Below the pieces are notes generated by a model. The model worked only from the letters and a program-made list of their open reading frames with translations. It was not told where the DNA came from and made no database searches. Positions 24,118-35,989 of a DNA stretch of 64,000 nucleotides are shown here, in pieces (the first letter of the stretch is position 1; each line of letters begins with the position of its first letter). The translations under genes were made by a program, and so were the position numbers. The DNA is from Hydra vulgaris (Eukaryota; Cnidaria; Hydrozoa; Anthoathecata; Hydridae): positions 41,562,501 to 41,626,500 of the forward strand of contig NC_088927.1 of NCBI RefSeq assembly GCF_038396675.1. Direction: 5' to 3'.

Positions 24118-24188
24118 CTGTGTATATTATAAATAACTTATTTAACTATATAATATAAAGACATTTTTAATAAAAAAAAAAAATTTAT

Positions 24189-24198
24189 GGAAGGAAGA
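24189..24198 (+). promoter_or_regulatory. Polypurine tract
   Basis: GGAAGGAAGA lies immediately before the TGTAATATCC start of the 3' LTR, in the position of the plus-strand primer. Confidence 0.7.
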
Positions 24199-24239
24199 TG
24201 TAATATCCGTGTTCGGCATAATACACATATGCCTCGTGT

Positions 24240-24246
<7 letters not shown>
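24199..24246 (+). repeat. 3' LTR, truncated by (TA)n
   Basis: It is identical to the first ~47 bp of the 5' LTR except one base, then runs into TA repeats. The remaining ~89 bp of LTR sequence are not present downstream. Confidence 0.8.
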
Positions 24247-24325
<79 letters not shown>

Positions 24326-24337
24326 GTATATAATATA

Positions 24338-24399
<62 letters not shown>
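24244..24399. repeat. (TA)n microsatellite
   Basis: About 155 bp of TA repeats with a few TG/TC interruptions between 24290 and 24342. The 24400-24575 interval between this array and the next holds no gene. Confidence 0.95.
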
Positions 24400-24401
<2 letters not shown>

Positions 24402-24572
24402 GATTAGGTTTTAGTTTTGCAGTGTGCAACAAGTGACGCCCTGAAAGAAACTTATGAATTCTATATTTAAAATCTTTATTATTTTTGAAATTTTTATATA
24501 ATTTCGCTTCATTTGAATACCAGGTTGACATACTTTTGAAAAACATTTTTTTTGAAAATATTAGGGACCCAT

Positions 24573-25242
<670 letters not shown>

Positions 25243-26015
25243 GAATGGACTTGCGAAACCTGCTAATTCACTTTTTCAAAAAATCTGACTTGCGCACACC
25301 ACTGGATAGCTCTTGTAATTTTGCATCAGGAAAATAATTCAGGACATGCAGAATCCAATATTTCTATCACAAATTCAGTGGTTAAAATTAAGTAGTCCAT
25401 GCAAAACCTGATAATTTATTTTTTATGTTTCATGCAAAACCAGATAAATAGTACAGCCAATCAGAAAGCAGTTTTAGCAGATGACAAGCAATTGCAAAGA
25501 TGGCGGACGTTGTACCAAATATCAATATTATTAATAATGCGGATTTTGACGGCACTGTTCTCTTTGGGGAAGCCAACAGAGGTATACGAAAACGTGTTGC
25601 ACGAGGGTCTCGACGGAGCATTGTTAAGAAACAAAGGTAGGCTAATAATGTTTTAGTATGTTAAATTTTTTATGCAGAATTGCATGACATATTACCTTAT
25701 TTTTGCATGCACATGCATAATATTTCAACATGGCTTATGGCAGACCATCCCCATCCAATTCCCATTCGGTCTGATACAGCTGGGAGCCAATGCCGCCTAA
25801 CAATTAGTTAGTTACCAAAGTACTCTGTCCTCCAAAATAAGAAGGCCCTAACTTGCTAATCTCAAAAACGACTTTTTTATTCAGAAATGCTCGTCATGAC
25901 ATCATCCATCTGCTCCATAAAATTGGAGGCTGTACACCTATAAATGTTTGTTAAATGGGGCGAATTGCTAACAACCTTTCTATAAAAAACGATATCAAAA
26001 CAAATAAAACCCTAT

Positions 26016-26150
26016 TTGCATGAAAAGCCAAATCTGCATAAAAAGGCCAATTTGCATAAAAAGCCCTATCTGCATAAAAAGCCCTATCTGCCTAAAGAAA
26101 AGGCCTATCTGCATAAAAAGCCCTATCTGCATAATGAAAAGCCCATTGTA
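26016..26150 (+). repeat. 18-bp tandem repeat in intron 1
   Basis: Six to seven units of CATAAAAAGCCCTATCTG and variants. They happen to be open in one frame (HKKPYL repeats), but this lies inside the intron and is not regarded as a gene. Confidence 0.85.
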
Positions 26151-26196
26151 CATAGGTCGTTCTTTCTGTTTTTAATGAGAAAATTTTTTATTATTA

Positions 26197-26343
26197 TTAC
26201 TAAAATATCAGTGCTATCTATGATTTTGTACTACATCTGATCAAGAAAAAACAAAGAATTACCAGTTGAGTCAACTGGTAATTTGTTCTTTCTTGATCAG
26301 ATATCGTACAAATATATAGATAGTAATGATATTATGTAACCAA
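26197..26343. repeat. Inverted repeat (foldback) in intron 1
   Basis: Arms of about 70 bp meet at 26270 (CCAGTTGA-G-TCAACTGG), with CTGATCAAGAAA/TTTCTTGATCAG further out. Beyond the arms the words AGCCCTATCTGCAT (left, in the tandem array) and ATGTAGATAGGGCC (right, near 26353) also pair. Together 26016-26375 may be one MITE. Confidence 0.7.
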
Positions 26344-28847
26344 AAAATTTAATGTAGATAGGGCCTTTCATATTGTACTTTTACCTTACAAAAAATATTG
26401 TAGTTAGGGTTTTTTTGATTGGTCTGCTAAAAAAAGATACACCCAAACCAAATTATTACACTTTAGAAGCAACTTTTTATTTTTGCACCAACAACAGTAG
26501 ACCTACCATAATTATTAGGTATTGATAAAATAATTTATTGCAAAGATAACAATATTAAAACAAATGTAATAAACATAATTTTTGCATTTCTTCACAGATA
26601 TTCTGTGGGTAATGAATTTCAATGGGCACCAAAATGCAATCATAATGGAAGAAACAAGAAAAATGCTAGTATGTACAAGTGCAAAGAAACTGACTTCAAC
26701 GATGTTTGGAATTTTCGTCAGAAATTATTCAAGTCTTGTGAAAAATTTACACAAGATAACATTATTCTTCTGCATACACGATCTGAAAAATCAAAACAAA
26801 CTAACAATGTCAAGACCAAGAACAGAACTTTCTCAGCACAATTCTACTTTCCAAAGGAGCAGTCCAAAATTCGTGTCTGTAAACAACTTTTTTTAAAAGC
26901 TGTACATCCGGTGAAAACAAGTCGATTGTCCGGAATAATATCCCGCCACTACACATCAGGCGAGACAGCTAAGGAGAATCGAGGTGCAAACAGAGTAGGA
27001 ATAAAAAATGTTAAAAAAAAGAAGCGATAAGAAACTTTATTAGAAGTCTGCGAGCAACAGAGAGCCATTATGGGAGAAACAAAAGCGTAAGACTGTATCT
27101 GCCAACTCAACTAAAAAGTATTAATAATGTGTACAAGATTTTCAAAAAATCACTAGGTCAGCAGCAGCAGAGGGATCTGTCTATATCTTACAGAATGTTT
27201 TACCGAGTCTTTGTTGGAGAATTCAATATATCATTCAAAGCACCAGCTTCAGATACATGCACAACATGTGACAATCTCAAAAATCTCCTTAAAAATGTTA
27301 AATGAAACAAGAAAATCAATCTTATTGTTAAGCTAAGAGTACACAAACTAAGAGCAAAAGCTTTTTATAGTATTCTAAAAGAAACCAAAAATAATGTCTA
27401 CACACTTGCTTAAGATTTGCAACAAGTCCAATCGCTTCCTAGATTTACTGTGCAAGAAGCCTACTACTCCAGGCAATTAAGTTTGTACAATTTCGGTTTA
27501 TGTGATTTGAATAACAATTCCAATCACTCATACACTTGGTTAGAGTCTCAGTCGGGAAGAGGATCAAATGAAATAGCAAGTACCGTTTTCCACTACTTAA
27601 CAACTAAGTTATCTAATTCCTTAACTTTTAATGAAGCTGTTGACACTATTCGACTTGTTAGTGATGGCTGTGGAGGTCAAAATAAAAACAATATCATGTT
27701 CGGAATGGTACAATCATGGCTGTTTAATTCGCCACAACATGTGACTAAAGTTGAGCTAATATTTCCTGTAAGGGGACACTCATTTCTACCATGCGACAGA
27801 TTGTTTGGTCGCATAGAAAAGAATATTAAAGTCAACACTGACATTTTAGAACCGAGCGGTTTCCATGACATTTTCTTGAAACATTGCAATACAGTGAACA
27901 CTGTTAATCGGGAGTGGTTAGTGAAAGACTGGAAAAAATCTTGTTCTTTGACATATAAAACATTGAACGGATTTCAAGAACTTAAACGCATCATTTTGCA
28001 AAAACATTTCACAAGCAAAGGAAAAGTTTATGTCACCGTTCAGTCAGAAGTGAACTACAAGAGTGATTTAGGAAAACCTATACAACTTCTTAAACGTGGA
28101 AAATCTCACACATTCAATCCATTAGTAATATCAGGAATGCGTCCAATCAGTGCACCGAAGCTCAAACACATTCATCATTTGCTTGCAGCTGTGTATGGTC
28201 CTGATTGGAAAAACATTCCGGAAACTGAAGTCTATTCAATCTTGACATCAACCGCTACAATACAAGATGAAAACGCTGCCGTTGATGAGGACTGTGACTG
28301 CGATGAAGAAGACATTGGTCTTAGAGTTTGATTTTTGTTAAAATTTCAAACAAGATTATGACAAGTTAAATTTTTAAAAACTGTTTATTCGTTTAAAAAA
28401 TTTTGTTTATATTTTTTATGCTTTTTATTGTTTTGTTTTGTTTTTTGTTAAAATTTTTTTTATAAATCAATTATAACATTGCCAAATAATGTTTGTAAAA
28501 AGTTTCATGATTTTTTATGACAGTAATCTTTGGATGTTTTCTTGAACAACACATTATTTTTAATAATAAAAGTATAGTCTTAAAACTAAGCTAAACCATT
28601 TATCCCGAGCAAAACCGAGTAAAAACCGTTTGACATGCAAAACCAGATAAAAAAAAAATTTATATTCGTTTTAAATCTGATTCTGCAGATTAGGATTTAC
28701 CAATATCTGTTCAAAACATTGTTTTATTAATATACATACAATAGTGTTTCAATTACAACTGCATAACAAACAGATTTTCTGAAAACAGTGTTTGCCAATT
28801 ATCTCGAAATGACAAAAAAGTGAATTATCAGGATTTGCAAGTCCACT

Positions 28848-28851
<4 letters not shown>

Positions 28852-28918
<67 letters not shown>
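28852..28918. repeat. (TA)n microsatellite
   Basis: About 66 bp of TA directly after the right TIR of the 3.6-kb transposon. Confidence 0.95.
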
Positions 28919-28922
<4 letters not shown>

Positions 28923-30098
28923 TAATTATTGTAAAATGTTGTAATTTTAGTTGAATCCCAGGTATTCGGCTGATCCAAGTTTATTACAGATTCATGATAA
29001 TAAGCTCGGTATTTGCAATCATCTAAATGGTGAACAATTTAGTGCACAAGGTTTGAATATTTCATATTGCTAAGGCTCAGCATTTATTTTCTTTAATAAA
29101 AGACACTTTCTTTCATAATAGGTCACTTTCTTATGAATGCGTACATTTTTTGTGAACTAAATTCTATTCAATCTAAGTTGACAAGCCTTGAACAAAGACA
29201 GGGCAAGTAGAAGAATGTTTTTGTAATGATCCTGTTGATCAAAATATCAGCAAAATCCAGTTTTTAATTCTGTACTGCAGTATTCTGAAGTTGAAAAGTG
29301 CCCAAAGAATATGGCGATTGCATTATCACAGGTGTTAAATACAACATTTGGTCAAATTGAGCTAAGTACACAAAAAATAGTCATATTTTTTCAAACATTA
29401 TTGTGCCCAAATATAGTAAGTGTACGATAAATTGTTACGAGTCTACTAATCGTTTAAAATGTTACGAGTCTACTAATTTGCTACTAGTCTACTACTTTCA
29501 AAATACTCTACTGTAAAATCCCATCTGTGGCACTTAACACTTCTGTTCATAATGCCATCAATGGTATGTTTTTATTAATTACTGAATATGAAAGTAGCCA
29601 TAAACTGTTGATTTTTGAATGTGATAGTAATTATATAAAACATTTCTAATCTTTTTTAGCTGTCATGGATGATGCTTGAAAGAGGGTTGACTGCCCATGA
29701 CCATATTTCAAGAGTGCTTAATAAGTTGCTAACACATGACATGCAAAAAAGATCAACAGCCCAGGCAAACTTAAGTTTTTTGATCACCTGGAAAATCTGC
29801 TTAAAAGTGAGTGAAATTTAGAGCTACTTCAAATAATTTCGATATAAAAAATATATTGATAGTAAATTTTAAATAGCAGTCTTGTGAGTTATTTGACTTA
29901 CAATATTTTTTTTGACTTACAATTGTTTTGAACAATAAAACGAAGTAACAAAAGTTGTTAATCTATTATTAATAACAATTTACTAATATTTATATGCATA
30001 TTTATATTGTCGATGTGATTATATGTAACAGTCTCTTAAATAAATAGTAATTATTAAGTGATTATTTTAATATATTATATTTATAGCTTCAATTTTTT
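28919..30098 (+). other. Exon-like but unrecognised sequence
   Basis: A T-rich acceptor (TTTTAG) at about 28949 precedes about 33 open codons containing PRYSADPSLLQIHDNK. A coding-like run with EVEKCPKNMAIALSQ lies near 29290-29345. A third, near 29663-29812, begins after TTTTTTAG and ends before GTGAGT. They do not join into one convincing frame and match no family I recognise. Two TGTTACGAGTCTACTAAT copies lie at about 29435 and 29458. It could be decayed host exons or an old transposon. Confidence 0.3.
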
Positions 30099-31449
30099 CC
30101 TGGCATCACGAAAAAAGAAATTGAGTTATCACCATGATCAGTTGAAATTTGGACGATTTTAAATTGAGTTTTTTCAAAAACCACTTAATCAATTGTTATG
30201 ATTTTTTTTTATAATGATGCTAATGTAATTAGTTTTCTTGGGTGTAAGTGTTGTTTTGTTTACTCCTCATTAGTTTTTCAATGTTGAGTGAAGAGTCAGA
30301 AAATCGAAAAAAAAAATGTTGAAATCTTACATAGAAAATTCATTATTCTCATATTCCATGATTTCAAAAGGCTGTAATGTTCTAAAAATAACTGTTGGAT
30401 TTATTATAAAATGTTATAAGGAAAAAAAAAACTGTAAAATAAAATTGGGAAGTAGTTTTGGGTAAAGTAAAATAAAATTGGGAAGTAGAAGTAGTAGAAG
30501 TAGCAAGATTTATTTCTAAAAGGAAGGCAAAATCAATAGTCGACTCAATTCCTCCAAATTAGACTCAATCACAACAAGATTTAGCTACGAAGTTTCAATG
30601 CAATAAAGTTTATGTTCAAAGAGTATTCAAAAAAGAAAATCTGAAAGTGCATTACAAGAGAAAAGTACCAAAATGGTCGCTCGATGGAGAAATCAAGGCA
30701 ATTGGATAAGCTAAAAATTTGCTTAAGTTGATTATGAAAAAAAATTTATGCATTTTTGAAGATGATGAAACTTACTATAAAAAAGATCACTCAATGTTTC
30801 CAGGTAATTAATTATTATTATCAGTCAAAACATTATAAAGCTTCTGACAAATTTAAGTACATATGAGTAAGAAAATCACTTTCTAGTTCCTTGTATGGCA
30901 GGCAATTTGCAGTTGAGGTTCTAAAAGGTCTCCTTTCATAACAATTCCATCTTTGACAACAGATCTATATGCGAGGGAATGCTTGAAAAAACAACTTCTC
31001 TCTCTAATTAAAAAGCACAAATAATCAACTTTATTTTGGCCAGATCTGGCACCGATCCACTATTCCAAAAAAGTAATTCAGTGGTATAAGAAAAAAATCA
31101 ATTTTGTTATGAGCAGCGAGTTATCGAATCTTACTGGGCAATTGTGAAGGGAATATTGAGGAAAAAAGGAAAATTATTTAGATTTATGGATTAGCGCTAC
31201 AAAAAAAGTGACGCAAAGAAAAATAGTGGAGATGATGGAGGGTACTTTACAAAAAATTGAACTACTTGCATGTCGTAAAGTTAAGGCTATATTTATTTTT
31301 GCTGATATAAAAATTCATTATGTAAGCATCATTATAAAAAGAAAATTATTACAATTGGTTAAGTTGTCTTTGAGAAAACTCAATCGAAAATCGTCCAAAT
31401 TTCAATCGATCATAGTGATAAAAGTTGCACATTTTTCGATAACGCCAGA
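30099..31449 (+). mobile_element. mariner-type transposon with ~120-bp TIRs
   Basis: 30101-30222 and, reversed, 31325-31447 match over about 120 bp; shared words include TTGAAATTTGGACGATTTT and TTATAATGATGC. The tips are CTGGCATCACG and CTGGCGTTATCG in reverse. A TA follows the right tip, but no TA is evident at the left. Between them is a broken mariner transposase. Confidence 0.8.
30510..31310 (+). pseudogene. mariner transposase, broken
   Basis: The N-terminal helix-turn-helix is seen in SQQDLATKFQCNKVYVQRVF. The three acidic catalytic regions are recognisable: CIFEDDETYYKKD near 30757, FWPDLAPIHYSKKVIQWY near 31045 and RVIESYWAIVKG near 31115. Several stops and frame changes separate them, so no single frame exceeds about 90 codons. 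The block order and the YMRECLKKQLL ... IKKHK region agree with Tc1/mariner proteins of invertebrates. Confidence 0.75.
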
Positions 31450-31883
31450 TATTACTCTGGTGGTCGGCTGCGGAGATGTAAGAAAACAGCAGTTTCGATT
31501 GACGCGAAAGATAGACAGTGACATGAGAAGTGAAGAAGACAACGAAGATGATAACGCTCCTCGATAAAAGAAGCGAGAGACATCTTTAAATAAATATTAA
31601 TACCTTGTATTTAGAATAGCATTACTATGTAAATAATATGTAATTTATAAGAGTTTATGTAATATGAATCGTAATAAATAAATTTTAAAAATATTTTTTA
31701 AATTTTGTAAAAAAAAAAATTTAAAAAAACAACTACGCATTACTACTTATCTATCATCTTTTGAGTGGTAAAGCGCTTTTTTATTTTGGTCTTTTTAGGG
31801 CTAGCCCTTAAGGGACCCTGAAATCCGCGCGGACATTTTCGTTAGGGTCCCTTAAGGGGCCCTTAAGTTTTTTTAAGGCGGGT
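31450..31883. other. Short open tail and GC-rich palindrome
   Basis: The frame open to 31567 continues past the mariner TIR and ends RSEEDNEDDNAPR; there is no evidence that it is expressed. A palindrome CCCTTAAGGGACCCT/AGGGTCCCTTAAGGG spans 31805-31819/31844-31858 around TCCGCGCGGA, an unusually GC-rich stem for this window. Confidence 0.5.
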
Positions 31884-32292
31884 AGATATACCGTGTATTA
31901 GGTTGTAATAATCTGATACTAGGTATCAGATTATTATAAACCTTGATGTTTGGGTTGAGGTTATCTTAGTAAAGCCACGATCGAAGTAAAAATTGTGAAT
32001 TTCAAAATAGGTATCGCAGATGTAATGACTTGCAAAGCTGCTCAGTTTTATGGCTTTTTATTAAAAAATTGTGCTGGCAAATATGAAAAAGAATGTACAA
32101 GCAACAAATTTTTTGATTTCATTTTATTTCTGAAAATCCTTTTGCATTTTGATTAAATCTCTATTTGAGATATTATATTTATTCAAATTAATTAATATAT
32201 TTTTTTAGACTTGAATTTTATTTATATCATTTTAAGATATTTTCATATAACCTTCATAGAAAATATAGCATATTCGAAAATAATTTATTTCT

Positions 32293-32446
32293 CAGAGCCA
32301 ATGACACCAGGGGGGCCAGGGGACACGTGTGCTACCACTTTTTTTCTAAAAGATTTTTTTTATTTAAGAAAATTCTAGATATAGAAGACTTTTACGATTA
32401 TGCCCCCCCTTCTCCCCCTACTTCGAAACCCGTGTCGTTGGCCCTG
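32293..32446. mobile_element. 154-bp MITE in copy A
   Basis: The ends are inverted: CAGAGCCAATGACAC and the reverse complement of GTGTCGTTGGCCCTG (about 13 of 15 positions). It is flanked by TTTCT at 32288-32292 and 32447-32451. Copy B has a single TTTCT at the matching place with no insert, so the empty site is visible in the same window. The tips resemble hAT elements, but a 5-bp duplication is short for hAT. Confidence 0.8.
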
Positions 32447-33171
32447 TTTCTATTTGTTTTGATAAATATTACCCTTTATAAAAATATCATTATGATGACA
32501 CCTTTCCTAATGTTAGACTTTTTTTTTTTTTGAATAGAATAGTATATAGTAGTTCTATTGGTTTAAGGTTATGTTATTATATAGGTTTAAGATGGAATTA
32601 TTTTATTGGTTTAAGATTCAATTAAGGCTAGCTATTTAATCCACAACATATCTAAAGCTGGGCTGTTCAACAAGCTATGCAAATTACAGTGTGTGTAGAT
32701 TTATGGATTAGAATTTACAAGTTAAATGAAATTAAAACATGTACGATAAAGTGATAGGACAGTAGTTATTTTTTATTTTTGTTTTTAAGGTATTGGCTGG
32801 CTGTACTTGACAACTTGCCTTCCTGCAACGAAAATAAAAGAACCTTTAACTACAAGCTAATTTAAAATAGTTTTCATAGCACCATTTTCTAAGAATTTTC
32901 CTTTTACTTCATTTACCAATAAGAGTATTTATATTTCATAATTCCTATATATTATTTTTGGAGATTGTTTAATGTTGGTGTTTTACAAAATTTTATGTTT
33001 AAAAAATCATTTTACATATAGATTTTTAGTTTTAATTTTTGTTCAGGAATGTAATTATAATTGGAGCGAACAATTTTTGTAATATTTTTCTGCAAATATC
33101 AATTTGATATTAGGTTATTAATGTGAGAGTATCTAGATATAATTTAAAAATGGTTGGATGAGGTACATTCA

Positions 33172-33850
33172 TACACTCACGTGACTATATCGCGAAACCA
33201 AAAGTAACCATATTACACTGGGGGAAAACAAACTCTCTTTCTTATAAGCAAAGCCAAGAAAACATTATTTAATAATAAATTTATGTCCTACAATTACTAT
33301 AAAAGTTGATCAAAAGAAACAGCGAATAGATGTCTGCAAAATATAAATCTTTTAGGTGATTTTACTTTATTTTTACATAGTTTTAGATCTCTGTTTAAAC
33401 AAAATGACGCTTTGCATTACTGTCTACATACTACTTTGGTTATTTTAGGATATAAAAAGTACTGATATTTTGATATTTATTTACCAATACTAAATTAACC
33501 GGCAAATTAAAAGTAACCCACCAGTAATAAAGTATGCCGAAGAATGATAAACATTACAAGATTTTAGGAAACCATTGCTTGCTACATGCACTAACATCTA
33601 CAGCACAACTTATTGTATTCTACTACTTTCTTTTAAGTATTTCATTTTTAGGAAGACTTAACTGTTTATTTTTATTTTTTTATTTTGTTAGTACAACCTA
33701 CTGCACAACAACTTTGAAGGATTTTTTTCAAAATACAACTCAACAAACCGCAATTGCTTTTTTAGTTAGTTTTTCCCCAACTCAATATGGCTAGTTTTAA
33801 AACAATACTTTTAATACGGAGTGACATCACGCCGACTGGATGGATAGACC
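33172..33850. other. Extra ~680 bp in copy A
   Basis: Copy B goes from GGATGAGGTACATAAACATA straight to CGCTTTGTTTTCC, whereas copy A has about 680 bp between these points. It is AT-rich and has no recognised gene; the open frame at 33534-33794 is a low-complexity hydrophobic translation. Clear terminal repeats were not found, so insertion in A and deletion in B are both possible. Confidence 0.6.
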
Positions 33851-34049
33851 ATTCGCTTTGTTTTCTTATAAACAAATTCAAGTTTAGCGCAAAATGTCTA
33901 TACTAATAGCTACCACTCGCAAAAGCTTATGAATTTGATTGGTCTATTAAAATTTTATTGTTATTTTTACCTTTTCCACTTACTATGACTGAGGTGTGAA
34001 AACACGCACAAACTGGTAATCGGGAGATTTTTGAACAAAAATTAACGCC

Positions 34050-34774
34050 GTTCGAGTATTCTGAAAATTACTCTAGTTCTGTGGTTTAACAAAAAGATTA
34101 GATTTAATTTAAATTTTTTGGACACAATAAATACAACTAAACTCAGTGGCAGGTTTAAAGGAGGAGGAGGAGGAGGAGGGGGGGGGGGTTAAGGGTAGTT
34201 GCCCCCTCCCCCTTAAGATTTTGTTAAATATTATTTTAAGGCGAGTACGAAAATATACCAATAATCTTTATATGCATAAGTTATATATATCGTGCCCGGT
34301 ATCAAATATGCATATTTGATACCGATCACTTCTCAATTAATCATTTCGATACCGTGCACTTCTCAATTATATAGAAAAAAAAAAAAAACTTCGCTTGCAA
34401 TAAAGAAAAAGATACTTTAAAACATTTAACTTTTATTGAAGATAATTGATATTATTTAAACTCAAAGTCTTAAAAATCAGAATATAAGAAATGGATTTGT
34501 TAAAAACATGTTTAAAAAGGCAAAGAAGTAAAACGATACTTAAATCAATCTCACTTTACGAAATTTCCTTGGTTAACATATTCATTAATTAAATCAGGGT
34601 TAATCTATAAAAACTGTTTGCTTTTCCACGTTAATAATACTAGAGGGTTGAGAAAGACTGAGCTTAAAAAAAATTAGTCACTGTACTATTAAATACATTT
34701 GCAAAACCACTGGGAAAAGATGGCGACCTAAAATCCCACCAAATTAATTTATATCATAAAAATGCAATTTTACA
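34050..34774. other. Spacer with purine tract and small hairpin
   Basis: A (GGA)n/G-tract lies at 34160-34190 and a short palindrome GGTATCAAATATGCATATTTGATACC near 34299-34324. GATACCG(A/T)..CACTTCTCAATTA appears twice (34319 and about 34348). No gene seen. Confidence 0.6.
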
Positions 34775-35840
34775 AGCAAACGAGTTTTAACCCGCTATGA
34801 ACAGCCAGAAAAAGAAGTTCCTAATTTCATTAGCAGTGAAAGAAAAAGGCAAACAGTTGAAAATAGAAAAAGAATTACACCTATTATAGAGTCAGTAATT
34901 TTTTTAGTAAGACAAAACATTCCTCTTAGAGGTCATAGTAATGATGGAGTCTTATTAACTGATACCAGTTCAAAAACATTCATTATTAATGAAGGGAACT
35001 TAAGAGAACTTTTAAGATTTCGAATAAAAGCTCGCGATAAGATATTAGAAAATCATCTTAACAAAAATCATGCTAAAGCTACCTATATAAGTTGTACTAT
35101 TCAAGAAGAAAAATAGAATGCTGCAAAGAGGAAATTATTTATAAAATATTGATAGATATTAATGTAATAAGTTTTACAGCATTATATTAGACAAAACTGC
35201 AGATGTATCATATTCACCTCAAATGACAATAATTTTGAGGTATATTTTTAATAATAAGATAAAGGAAGATTTTGTTTCATTCATAAATTGTCACACATTT
35301 TTTTATAATAAACAAAAGTCATAACAGGAGGAACATATCAATCATATTGAAGAATGTATAAAAAATTATGAAAGCACCATTATTAAACCAAAACTAACCG
35401 TTGACGATCTTGGATAAATAGTCATTAATATACTTAAGAGTTCAAATTTAAACTTGAAACACTGTGTTGGAATCGCAACTGATGGTTGTTCGGTTATGAC
35501 AACCACATTCGTGGTGCTGTTAAATATATTCATCAACTAAAGGAACCAAAGTTACCTCGTATTACTAAGCATCAAATACACAGACCAAATATAAATACTT
35601 TTTCTGAAGAAGAATACTTTAGAATTTCTGCTTTATAATCCACTGTTTGATCATGTGCTTGATGATTTAAAAGATAGATATTTAAGTAAAGCGTGTACAC
35701 GAAATAAATGTGAAAGAATAAATGCACCATTTTTTTCAGTGGTTGAATTAATATATTTTTAATTTTATTTTTATTTTGCTTACAACATGTTGTTGTTTCA
35801 AAAAAATATTTTATTTTTCCCATTAAACTTAGAGTAAGTT

Positions 35841-35960
35841 TTATAAATGACAAGAATACATTATAAATGACAAGAATACATTATAAATGACAAGAATATA
35901 TTATAAATGACAAGAATACATTATAAATGACAAGAATACATCATAAATGACAAGATTATT
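35841..35960 (+). repeat. 20-bp tandem repeat x 6
   Basis: Six consecutive units of ATTATAAATGACAAGAATAC (rotated), nearly identical, lie at the left edge of the foreign segment. Confidence 0.9.
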
Positions 35961-35989
35961 ACAAAGAATAAGAAGACATTAGAGAAAAA

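Larger units (their letters stand above)
20135..24246 (+). mobile_element. Ty3/gypsy LTR retrotransposon, decayed
   Basis: The order LTR, primer-binding site, gag, protease, reverse transcriptase, RNase H, integrase, polypurine tract, partial LTR is that of Ty3/gypsy elements. The left LTR is 136 bp, and the right one survives only for its first ~47 bp before a (TA)n array. Multiple stops and frameshifts mark it as inactive. It is a host-genome retroelement, described here only as found. Confidence 0.9.
25500..28331 (+). pseudogene. Transposase with S-D-G-C-G-G-Q-N-K-N motif (DUF7869-like)
   Basis: Exon 1 (25500-25636) starts MADVVPNINIINNADFDG and ends AG|GTAGGC. Exon 2 starts at 26598 after TTTCTTCACAG. 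The splice restores one frame through KKQR|YSVGNEFQWAPK, strong support for a real intron. Exon 2 then shifts frame in an A-run at 27013-27020, has a TGA at 27303-27305 and a TAA at 27411-27413, and stays open to 28331. Conserved blocks are APASDTCTTCDNLK (Cys pair), YTWLESQSGRGSNEIAS, RLVSDGCGGQNKNN (acidic, probably catalytic), FPVRGHSFLPCDRLFGRIE and a very acidic C-terminus. The family is multicopy in insects and cnidarians; the DUF name is from memory. Confidence 0.7.
31884..34049 (+). repeat. Dispersed repeat, copy A
   Basis: Long stretches match 49462-50810 in the same orientation: around GTGAATTTCAAAATAGGTAT, the ATTTATATCATTTTAAGATA stretch, TTTAATCCACAACATATCTA, GGCTGTACTTGACAACTT and, at the end, TTTGAACAAAAATTAACGCC. 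Copy A carries insertions absent from copy B (32293-32446 and about 33172-33850). No long frame is shared, so this is a non-coding dispersed repeat. Confidence 0.85.

Noticed and set aside
26016..26240. Open frame with HKKPYL peptide repeats
   Set aside because: It arises from an 18-bp tandem repeat inside an intron whose flanking splice sites join a real frame across it.
31208..31567. 119-codon frame as a single gene
   Set aside because: Its first third is the mariner transposase C-terminus, its middle is the mariner terminal repeat, and only the acidic tail lies outside; fusion by chance is more likely.
33534..33794. 86-codon hydrophobic frame
   Set aside because: AT-rich translation giving Phe/Leu/Ile runs; no start context, splice signal or recognisable domain.
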